A stretch of DNA of 64,000 nt, from contig NZ_AWFI01000001.1 in assembly GCF_000682775.1 (NCBI RefSeq), positions 804,263 through 868,262 on the forward strand. Reading direction: 5' to 3'. Source of the DNA: Hyphomonas sp. L-53-1-40. GTDB taxonomy: Bacteria; Pseudomonadota; Alphaproteobacteria; Caulobacterales; Hyphomonadaceae. Below the pieces are notes generated by a model that was not told the DNA's origin, searched no databases, and worked only from the letters and a program-made list of their open reading frames with translations. Shown here piece after piece: positions 55,250 through 62,844 of the stretch. The translations under genes and the position numbers were made by a program. Each line of letters opens with the position of its first letter. The first letter of the stretch is position 1.

Positions 55250-55679
55250 GACCCCACCTTTGATCCCCATTCATGCAGCGCTGCAGCATGGGTCTGAAAA
55301 GAGACCCGATAGCGCCGGTATTCTTTATTCATCTGGCGCTATATTTGCAATTCGCATGCTAGAGGGGATCGTCCCCAAATAGTCAGGCTCTCCATCTAAC
55401 ATTTCTACACGGGGGCGTCTCCCGAAACCCGGGTGTATTCGCGCCGCAAACTTGGGACATGACCGAAAAAGGGGAAAAGAGGCAAGGCAAGCGCCGTGGG
55501 TGCACAACAAGCGAGCATTCCAAATGACGTGCGTAATGAAAATCAACCGGATCAAATTATCAAAATCTAGATAGAGATCCGGCAGTGACGTCTTTGCACT
55601 ATTAGCCAGCCAGAATTTCGCACTGTACCAGCCTGCAACAGTATCGAGAACGAGCCAGAGAAAGCCTCCATTTCAGCAC
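55250..55679. other. Divergent intergenic region GMC dehydrogenase / second flippase
   Basis: About 430 bases. It contains the inverted repeat at 55309-55342, a short dyad GGGGA-TCG-TCCCC (55364-55376), and leads to the second flippase at 55680 in a purine-poor leader without a clear ribosome site. No convincing gene; the open frames here are short. Promoters for both directions should lie here but could not be assigned. Confidence 0.5.
55309..55342. promoter_or_regulatory. Inverted repeat ATAGCGCC-N18-GGCGCTAT
   Basis: Perfect 8-bp arms at 55309-55316 and 55335-55342, centred 77 bases upstream of the GMC start, in a region shared by two divergent operons. It may be an operator or a hairpin in the leader. 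No T run follows on either side. Confidence 0.45.
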
Positions 55680-57215
55680 ATGTCCAAGAACGACACGCCT
55701 CCCGAGGATGACGACCTCAATAATATCAATACGACTGCGGCGGGCCTGGCGAGTGGAGCTGCGATCACCGGGGTCGCTCAGGGCTTTCGAGTTGTGCTGG
55801 GGTTTGTCCAGGGTATCGTCTTGGCGCGCCTGTTGCTGCCGGCTGACTTCGGTCTCGTCGCCATGGTTGCGCCCGCCGTCGCCTTCGCGGCCATGGTCAA
55901 GGAGCTGGGTCTGAACCAGGCGACCGTACAGCGGGACCAGATATCGCAGCAGGTCGTGAGTAATCTTTTCTGGCTTAGCGTGTCGATGAGCATTCTGCTC
56001 GCCATCATCATGGCGGCGTGTGCACCTTTGCTTGCCGATTTCTATGGAGAGCCTGAAGTTCAGGCGCTCGCGGTCGCGTATGCTGCAACGATCGTGGTCT
56101 GGGGCCTGCAATCCCAGCCGGCTGCGTTGTTGGCTCGCAAGCTCGCCTTCAAGACCATTGCGATCATCGAGGTCGTTTCGTTGCTCGCCGGGTTCGTTGT
56201 CGCGGTCGCAACCGCCTATCTGACCCGAAGCTATTGGGCGCTCTTCTACGGCACGATTGTTACGGCGGCTATTTCCACACTCGCCAGCTGGATGGCCAGC
56301 AAGTTCAAACCGATGAAGATAGGTAGTGCGGAAGGCATGAAGGAAATGATCGGGTTCGGCTCCAGTATCGCCGGATTTGACCTCCTCAACTTTGCCTCAC
56401 GAAATGCCGACAATATTCTAATCGCGCGCTTTCATGATGCGGTCGAACTCGGTCTTTACGATCGGGCTTACAAGCTTCTGCTCTTCCCGCTGCAGAAAAT
56501 TACTTACCCGCTCTCCCGGGTGATGGTGCCGTTCCTTTCTCGTAATGTGAACCAGCCTGAGCGCTACAAGCGTGCTTACTTTGCGGCCGTCACCATTATT
56601 CTTGTCGCTGCGCAGCCAGGCGTTCTGGTCGGAATCCTGTTCGCCGACGAAATTTTCCTCGTCCTGCTGGGCAAGGAGTGGGTGCCGGCGGCGCCGGTTT
56701 TCATGTGGCTCGGAATTGCTGGTCTTGTTCAGGTCATGACCTCGACCATGGGTTGGCTCTTCGTCAGCCAGGGGCGTGGTAAGCATTATCTCATGGTCGG
56801 CGCCGTTACCGCCGTGATTTCCATTACCTCGTTCGTTGTGGGATTGCCCCAAGGGGCAGTGGGCGTGGCTGCGGCGTATGCGATTGGCGATCTTGTGTTC
56901 AAGACTCCTTATGTGTGGTTCATGGCATCCCGCAACGGAACCGTCAGGTTCGGAGATTTTGTGCGTCTGCTGATGCCGCATCTGTCGGCGTTGGCCGTCG
57001 CAGCTGCTGTACTTTATTTCACGGGGCAGTCGTTCCAGCAGATCGGATTTTTACAAATTGGCCTGCTTCTGGCGCTCTCTTATGGCATATACCTTGCTGT
57101 TCTAACCCTGTTCAAAGAAAAGGTTTCGATGGCGCGAGAACTGCTTGAAATGGTCTGGAACAGCATTCAGTCCAAGCGACAGGCTCGAGCGGCTCAAAAG
57201 GGAATGCAGGAATGA
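55680..57215 (+). CDS. Polysaccharide flippase (Wzx-like, MOP superfamily), second copy
   Basis: A 511-residue membrane protein of 14 predicted helices. The domain start AITGVAQGFRVVLGFVQGIVLARLLLPADFGLVAM is the family signature, with SNLFWLSVSMSILLAII next. It differs clearly from the first flippase, so it probably serves another lipid-linked substrate or is part of a second assembly line. It overlaps the phosphoribosyltransferase/HAD gene by four bases. The leader lacks an obvious ribosome site. Confidence 0.9.
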   Translation: MSKNDTPPEDDDLNNINTTAAGLASGAAITGVAQGFRVVLGFVQGIVLARLLLPADFGLVAMVAPAVAFAAMVKELGLNQATVQRDQISQQVVSNLFWLSVSMSILLAIIMAACAPLLADFYGEPEVQALAVAYAATIVVWGLQSQPAALLARKLAFKTIAIIEVVSLLAGFVVAVATAYLTRSYWALFYGTIVTAAISTLASWMASKFKPMKIGSAEGMKEMIGFGSSIAGFDLLNFASRNADNILIARFHDAVELGLYDRAYKLLLFPLQKITYPLSRVMVPFLSRNVNQPERYKRAYFAAVTIILVAAQPGVLVGILFADEIFLVLLGKEWVPAAPVFMWLGIAGLVQVMTSTMGWLFVSQGRGKHYLMVGAVTAVISITSFVVGLPQGAVGVAAAYAIGDLVFKTPYVWFMASRNGTVRFGDFVRLLMPHLSALAVAAAVLYFTGQSFQQIGFLQIGLLLALSYGIYLAVLTLFKEKVSMARELLEMVWNSIQSKRQARAAQKGMQE

Positions 57216-58231
57216 ACTATCGCTCTCTCGCAGATATGTATGACGCCATCACGATGGGGCTTGGCCGGTTGCCGGACAATATCGATCTGATCGTGGGCGT
57301 TCCGCGCAGCGGCTTGATCCCGGCGAACTTCCTTGGCCTATTGCTGAACCTGCCCATTACGGATGTTGAAGGTTTGATTGAGGGACGCGTCATGGCTTCG
57401 GGACGCACGCGTCGCGGCGCGGCGGTAAACAAGACATTCGCCGAGATGAAGAATGTGCTGGTGATTGATGACAGCGTGTTCCACGGCAATTCCATTCGCG
57501 CCGTAAAGGAGCGGCTGGATGTTGAACTTGAAGGATACAATCTGACGTATTGTGCTGTTTTCGGTCCTAAGATGACGCACCCGGATATCGACATTGTTCT
57601 GGACGCTGTACCCCAGCCGCGAATTTTTCAATGGAACCTCTTCCACCACGGCCTGCTTAAGGAATGCTGCATCGATATTGATGGCGTCCTCTGCCTGGAC
57701 CCCACGGCCCAGCAAAATGATGACGGCGACCGCTATCGCGAATTTATCCTCAACGCGATACCGCTGAATCGTCCGACAAAGCCATTAGGCCATCTGGTAA
57801 CGAGCCGACTTGAAAAGTATCGCCCGGAAACGGAAGCTTGGCTCGAGAAGTGGGGCATCCAGTACGATTCGCTCAACATGCTAGACCTGCCAAACAAGGA
57901 GGCCCGCCAGAAAGCAAAGGCGCATGGGTCGTTCAAGGCGGAAGTCTATCGCAACAAGAACAGCATTATGTTCATTGAAAGCGAACACGACCAAGCGGTT
58001 GAAATCGCCCGTCTATCTGGCAAGCCAGCGCTATGCATTGAGACGCAGCAAATGCATATGCCTGCCAGCGGTGATCTGCGCACAATTCAGCAATCCATGA
58101 AAGGGTTGCCTCGGCGGATTGTGCTTCAGAAGACGCCCTTGTCAAACAAACAGTCGATGAAGAATTTTGTTCGTTCAATTGTGGGCGACAGAGGATACGC
58201 GCTTATGAAGAAGGCGTCGGGTAGATCCTGA
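57212..58231 (+). CDS. Phosphoribosyltransferase-HAD fusion protein
   Basis: A 339-residue bifunctional protein. Residues ~1-140 form a type I PRTase with LIVGVPRSGLIPA and the PRPP loop VLVIDDSVFHGNS (82-94). Residues ~150-300 look like a HAD phosphatase, with CCIDIDGVLC (152-161; nucleophile Asp155), a Thr/Ser region HLVTSRLEKY and the acidic IMFIESEHDQA. The exact transfer is unknown; delivery of phosphoribosyl groups for a nucleotide or polymer, followed by dephosphorylation, is inference. It is translationally coupled to the second flippase, which argues for a glycan role. Confidence 0.82.
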   Translation: MNYRSLADMYDAITMGLGRLPDNIDLIVGVPRSGLIPANFLGLLLNLPITDVEGLIEGRVMASGRTRRGAAVNKTFAEMKNVLVIDDSVFHGNSIRAVKERLDVELEGYNLTYCAVFGPKMTHPDIDIVLDAVPQPRIFQWNLFHHGLLKECCIDIDGVLCLDPTAQQNDDGDRYREFILNAIPLNRPTKPLGHLVTSRLEKYRPETEAWLEKWGIQYDSLNMLDLPNKEARQKAKAHGSFKAEVYRNKNSIMFIESEHDQAVEIARLSGKPALCIETQQMHMPASGDLRTIQQSMKGLPRRIVLQKTPLSNKQSMKNFVRSIVGDRGYALMKKASGRS

Positions 58232-58453
58232 CGCAAATCCCTTCGTTAGCGTTATCGTTTCAGATTTTTTAAGATGAATGCGGACTAATACTTATTTCGC
58301 TGAAGCGATCAGTAGTAATTATCAATAAAAACTAGTCTGACCGGGCCGGTTTTCCATTCCGATAAACTCTTCGGCGTGTTAAATGGTCGTAATGTATATT
58401 CTGTTTCCGGGTGGAGGAACGCTGCTTCGGAGACCTAGTGGGGTGACAATAAA

Positions 58454-60166
58454 ATGGCAGGGCTACGGTGGGCAACACTCGGGCATAGATCCAACCTATC
58501 CGACGATGACAATCTGACACCAATCATCAAGTTTGGGACAATCGGCATCATTGTGCTGGCAAGCTTGTTGCTGGTTCCGATTTTCAACTTCATTGCCAAT
58601 TATTCGGCCGCTTGGCACCCTGAACGCGCGCTTGCGATTTACATTGCAATCGCAGTTTGCTGCGCGCTGGCTGCCATCATCAAGTATGATGATGTGCCAA
58701 AGTATCTTCGTATAATCATCAAGGGTCTCGCCCTCTTCCTCGGCTTTTACAGCCTGTGGTTGGGCGCGGATTTTTCGAGTGTAAACGAGAACGTTCAGAG
58801 CGACGCTGGAAACTTTATTGTTGTCGTTCCATTCATTGTTTTCGCCGCCACGATTGCCGCCATGTTTCGGCCATCCCTGGCGCTGTTACCTCCCTTGTAT
58901 CTATTGATCCACAAGGACCTGACACGGGTTCTGTCTGGCGCGAAGGAACTCGGTCGCAATGATTATGCGCCGCTTGTGGAAGTGCTTGTCTTCACGGCCG
59001 GCGCGGTTGTGGCGCTTGGCCTGTTCGTAAAAGCGGTAGAGATCGCCAAGCGGAAGCAGATTATCCCGGAGCGCTTTCACACGGGTATTCAGCAGGGCAT
59101 CACCGCGTTGCCACTCATCATTCTTTGCATGGCGGTCGGCGCTCATCTGGGCAACTACTTCATGTCTGGCTTGGCGAAGATTCACCTTGATGGAGGTGTC
59201 TTTGCTTGGGTTTCTGACAATCCAACCAGTTCTCTGATGTTGGCTGGCTACAATGTCGGTGCCGCACCAGGGGCGTATGCGCCCGGGCTTTTCGGTTTTG
59301 CATATTCAGTTCTTCGCGCAGTCGAGCCGTATCTCAACGTCGTAACATTGGCGGCGCAGTTCTTCTGCTTCCTCGCTTTTTTGCGCGTGCGAACCATGTT
59401 GGCGTTCACCGTCTTCTTCGACATGATGCACATCGCAATCTTTCTGCTGACCGGCGCGTTGTTCGTTCCCTGGATCTTGTTGAACAGCCTTCTGGCATCG
59501 GCCTTCGTCGCGATGAAGATGGATCGACTTCCCAAGGAGGCGATCATTGCTGGCGTACTTGTCACGATCATGGGACATACAGTTTTCTACAATGCACGCC
59601 TTGGTTGGTATGATAGCCGGGAATTGCGAGATTCCTATTTCACCGCGATCACAGATACAGGTGAAGAGTACCGGGTCCCCAATAGCTTCTTCCGGCAGTC
59701 TTCTTATCTCATGTACACACGTAACTTTGGATATCGCGAGCATCGCGGACCGTCTCGTCACGTGCCGACGTCGCAATGGGGGCAGATTGGCATCGGCGTT
59801 CACTCGGACGAAATCGCCAATTACGATATCATGAAAGCTACCAAGACTTGCTCCTATCATTCACCGTACGAAAATGATGCGTCTATCGTCGATTTTGATG
59901 CCGGAGCCGCGTCGAGCTTCATCGGCTCTCATCACCAGATGATGCTGCAGCAGAAAATTAAATCGGGCAAAACGCCGTCTTACCACCTATATCCTCACCA
60001 TCATTATTCCATGCCGGTGAGATACAAGGGGTTTGAAGCGCTGAATCTGGAAAACATCGCAGGCTATCGGTACAATGTCGAAACAGTGTGTCTCGACTGG
60101 CAAGATGGCGCATTCAAGCGAGATGTTCTGGTGAGCACAAAAACCGACATCATTCCGGTAAACTAG
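58454..60166 (+). CDS. Polytopic membrane protein, HTTM-like, with C-terminal soluble domain
   Basis: A 570-residue protein. Residues ~25-390 contain about ten membrane helices; GAHLGNYFMSGLAKIHLDGG and the later FFDMMHIAIFLLTGALFVPWILLN recall HTTM/vitamin-K-carboxylase-like proteins, though the N-terminus is divergent. Residues ~400-570 are soluble and rich in His/Tyr/Ser (YHLYPHHHYSMPVRY), facing probably the periplasm. HTTM genes are commonly followed by DCC-domain proteins, as here, with 11 bases between. A quinone-linked redox or carboxylating role is inference. The ribosome site is GGGGTG. Confidence 0.6.
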   Translation: MAGLRWATLGHRSNLSDDDNLTPIIKFGTIGIIVLASLLLVPIFNFIANYSAAWHPERALAIYIAIAVCCALAAIIKYDDVPKYLRIIIKGLALFLGFYSLWLGADFSSVNENVQSDAGNFIVVVPFIVFAATIAAMFRPSLALLPPLYLLIHKDLTRVLSGAKELGRNDYAPLVEVLVFTAGAVVALGLFVKAVEIAKRKQIIPERFHTGIQQGITALPLIILCMAVGAHLGNYFMSGLAKIHLDGGVFAWVSDNPTSSLMLAGYNVGAAPGAYAPGLFGFAYSVLRAVEPYLNVVTLAAQFFCFLAFLRVRTMLAFTVFFDMMHIAIFLLTGALFVPWILLNSLLASAFVAMKMDRLPKEAIIAGVLVTIMGHTVFYNARLGWYDSRELRDSYFTAITDTGEEYRVPNSFFRQSSYLMYTRNFGYREHRGPSRHVPTSQWGQIGIGVHSDEIANYDIMKATKTCSYHSPYENDASIVDFDAGAASSFIGSHHQMMLQQKIKSGKTPSYHLYPHHHYSMPVRYKGFEALNLENIAGYRYNVETVCLDWQDGAFKRDVLVSTKTDIIPVN

Positions 60167-60177
60167 CGGCGATCAAA

Positions 60178-60564
60178 ATGACTGAAAATGTAATCGTCTA
60201 TGATGGTGAATGCCCGTTCTGTAGCCAGTATGTGAAGATGCTGCGGATACGTGAGTCAGTAGGGGCCGTTCGCCTGATAGATGCCCGGTCAGCGGATGAA
60301 ACCGCTATCTTCGCCCGCGGCAAGTACGATATGGATCAGGGTATGGCCGCGCGCATCAGTGGCGAATGGTATTATGGGGATGATTGCATCCACATATTGT
60401 CGATGATCAGCAGTCCTGTGACTGTATTCAACAAGCTGAACGGCTGGGTCTTTCGCAGCCCCAAGCGGGCGCGCGTGCTTTATCCTGTCATGCGGACTGG
60501 TCGCAATCTCGTCTTGCGTTTGCTGGGCCGGCGGAAGATCGGACAGTCACTCTCGGAAACCTGA
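60178..60564 (+). CDS. DCC-family thiol-disulfide oxidoreductase (DUF393)
   Basis: A 128-residue thioredoxin-like protein with the defining motif YDGECPFCSQYV at residues 8-19, where Cys12 and Cys15 form the redox pair. The end is basic (RLLGRRKIGQS). DCC proteins are the usual companions of HTTM membrane proteins and are thought to supply reducing equivalents. No signal peptide, so cytoplasmic. The ATG at 60178 lies 11 bases after the HTTM-like stop. Confidence 0.88.
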   Translation: MTENVIVYDGECPFCSQYVKMLRIRESVGAVRLIDARSADETAIFARGKYDMDQGMAARISGEWYYGDDCIHILSMISSPVTVFNKLNGWVFRSPKRARVLYPVMRTGRNLVLRLLGRRKIGQSLSET

Positions 60565-60605
60565 GAGCCGCAGAGCTGATTTCTTTCACTCAACTGTCGT
60601 GTCAA

Positions 60606-61706
60606 TCAGTTCGCTATCGCAGTTGCTTCTGGTCCGCCGGCAAAAGCCGCCTTCGCGCGGTTGCACGCATCCAGAAGCGTGTCGATCTGGTGATCTTTGT
60701 TCAGGATATCACGCTTGGAATAATCACGCGTTTGTTGTTGCATGGCCGCATAGAATCCTTGGTCATCCCAAAGCTTCCTCACCGCCGACACCCAGTCATC
60801 GATTGGTGCGTCCGGGCTGATCAGGATACCGCCCTCGCCAACCGATTCCGACAAGCCTCCAATTTTTGTGGCGACGCACGGAATGCCAGAGAAGTGAGCT
60901 TCTGATGCAATGCGCCCCCAGGCTTCCTGCCATTGGCTTGGGATGAGCAGGATCTTGGTTCTGGAATAGACTTTGCGCATATCATTGGTGCGCGGCTTCA
61001 GAGTCACATTTCCGCATTTTCGTGCCCACTCGACATTCTGTTTGCTGACATCTTCGGGAAGTGGCCAGCCTTCAACAAACTCGAACGGAATATCAGGGCA
61101 GCGTTCAGCGATCTGGAACGCGATATCTCGCCCTTTCTTGGGGTGTGGATTAATAAAGGAGACGACCTCTGGTGCATGATCGCAGGTATAGCGCTCGGCC
61201 ATGAACATGGGCGGAATGGGTACCGCGTCTATGCCATACTTTTCCTTGTAAGCATCCGCAGTAAATTGGGAATTCGCAACATAGATTGTCGAAGCCGGGA
61301 GGTCGGCAGGGCTGGCTTCATACTTGTGGAATTCCACGTCTCGGACGTAGACTACGAGTGGAATGCCAAACTGAGCGAAATGCTTTGCGGTCTTGAAGGG
61401 CTTGCCCGCTGTGACAATCAATACGTCCGGCTTGGCTTGTTTCAGAACCGCGTCACCTTCTTCCCAGACAAACCATTTTCGATAAACAGGATACCCGGGT
61501 AGCTTGTCGCGCGTATACTTCATAGGCGTCAGCTTGAGCGCCGCCCGTACAAGGTAACCGAGCCGGTCTTTGTGGTAGAGGCCGGACAGTACTGAGATAT
61601 CATGACCGCGTTTGATGATTTCCAGCGACAATTCATGCGTACTGGATTGTGATCCGCCTGCAATTTGCGGCGTATGCGGATGAGCAGTGACGAACAATAG
61701 GTTCAT
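60606..61706 (-). CDS. Family 4 glycosyltransferase, paralogue A
   Basis: A 366-residue GT-B enzyme. N-terminus NLLFVTAHPHTPQIAGGSQS holds the substrate loop; the nucleotide-sugar domain contains ILLIPSQWQEAWGRIASEAHFSGIP with the E-x7-E motif and VGEGGILISPD. It is 60% or so similar by eye to the gene directly upstream (61731-62801), sharing APHPxxPQIAGGxQSSTHEL, so they arose by tandem duplication. Donor unknown. It follows its sister by 24 bases. Confidence 0.92.
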   Translation of the reverse strand: MNLLFVTAHPHTPQIAGGSQSSTHELSLEIIKRGHDISVLSGLYHKDRLGYLVRAALKLTPMKYTRDKLPGYPVYRKWFVWEEGDAVLKQAKPDVLIVTAGKPFKTAKHFAQFGIPLVVYVRDVEFHKYEASPADLPASTIYVANSQFTADAYKEKYGIDAVPIPPMFMAERYTCDHAPEVVSFINPHPKKGRDIAFQIAERCPDIPFEFVEGWPLPEDVSKQNVEWARKCGNVTLKPRTNDMRKVYSRTKILLIPSQWQEAWGRIASEAHFSGIPCVATKIGGLSESVGEGGILISPDAPIDDWVSAVRKLWDDQGFYAAMQQQTRDYSKRDILNKDHQIDTLLDACNRAKAAFAGGPEATAIAN

Positions 61707-61730
61707 GGTGAGTCCTGTTCGGTAGGCGGG

Positions 61731-62801
61731 TTACTGGTCGGCCGGGGACGTTGCGCGTCCGAGCACCGCTTCCAGCGTATCGAGTTGATGATCGCGTTGC
61801 AGGGCAGGGCGCGCCGCATAGTCCAGTGAGGCCTGTACCAGTTGTTCGTAATGAGCCGTATCGGTCCATAATTTCTTCAGGGCGCTCGACCAGGTTTCTT
61901 CAGGCTCTGACAAATCGATCAAAACTCCGCCGGGGCCTACAGATTCTGGCAGTCCGCCTTGGGCCGATGCCACAACAGGAATTCCGTTGATATGAGCCTC
62001 CGCCGAAATGCGTCCAAAAGCTTCTTCCCATCGGCTGGGGGCCAGCACAATCTTGGCCTCGGCATAGACCTGTTTCATGTCTTGGGTCCGGGCCTGAACC
62101 CGAACATTTGGAAGAGTCGCTAGCGCAGAGTTGAGCTCTTCGAGGTCTTCCTTGGAAAGGGTCCAAGTCATCTGGAACGTGAATGGGATCTCGGGGCAGG
62201 CGCGGGCGCAATTCAGCGCAATGTCGAGTCCTTTGTGCTTGTGCGGGTTCACGAACAGGACTGACTCACGCCGCGTTTCCGTCAGGTACATTTCCGGACG
62301 AATGAGAGGATAGATGATTTCCGATTTCACGCCGAATGCGTCATCGAACTTCCGAGCTGTGAATTCGGAATTTGCGATAAACTGGCAATCCGAAAACTCT
62401 TTGAGGTCTCCCCCCAAATCTTCGAATTCCACATTTCGCAGGTAGAAAACCAGCGGTACATTCCGGGATTTAAAGCCTTTCGCCAGCCGGGCTGGAAACC
62501 CTGACTGAAGGATAACGACGTCGGGTTGGAATGCGTCTACGACTTCCGAGGTTGAATCGACAGGATGCCAAGCACGGTAGGTGGTGTAGCCGCACACGTC
62601 ATCGCTGACGATCGTGCCGGGCTTCATTTTCAGCATTGTGCGATGACGCAATCCGAGCCAGCCGTCTCCGGTCAGGCCTGAAAATACGCTGACTTCGTGC
62701 CCACGAGCCCGCAATTCCAGCACGAGTTCATGCGTGCTGGATTGGGCGCCGCCCGCAATCTGCGGAATATAGGGATGTGCACTCGCAATGAGTATTCGCA
62801 T
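61731..62801 (-). CDS. Family 4 glycosyltransferase, paralogue B
   Basis: A 356-residue GT-B enzyme, sister of the preceding entry. It begins MRILIASAHPYIPQIAGGAQ, has the donor domain IVLAPSRWEEAFGRISAEAHINGIP with both Glu of E-x7-E, and ends VGPGGVLIDLSE. Divergence from its sister is largest in the middle, where acceptor specificity resides. ATG 62801 gives the correct alignment with the sister; a 20-codon extension is unlikely. The SGNH protein gene precedes it in the same direction. Confidence 0.92.
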   Translation of the reverse strand: MRILIASAHPYIPQIAGGAQSSTHELVLELRARGHEVSVFSGLTGDGWLGLRHRTMLKMKPGTIVSDDVCGYTTYRAWHPVDSTSEVVDAFQPDVVILQSGFPARLAKGFKSRNVPLVFYLRNVEFEDLGGDLKEFSDCQFIANSEFTARKFDDAFGVKSEIIYPLIRPEMYLTETRRESVLFVNPHKHKGLDIALNCARACPEIPFTFQMTWTLSKEDLEELNSALATLPNVRVQARTQDMKQVYAEAKIVLAPSRWEEAFGRISAEAHINGIPVVASAQGGLPESVGPGGVLIDLSEPEETWSSALKKLWTDTAHYEQLVQASLDYAARPALQRDHQLDTLEAVLGRATSPADQ

Positions 62802-62844
62802 ATCGTGCTCTCGACTGTGCCAGACGAAAATATGAGTGCACGTT

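Noticed and set aside
55602..56111. 169-codon minus-strand frame over the start of the second flippase
   Set aside because: His/Arg/Asp-rich shadow composition and no known domain; the flippase frame is unambiguous.
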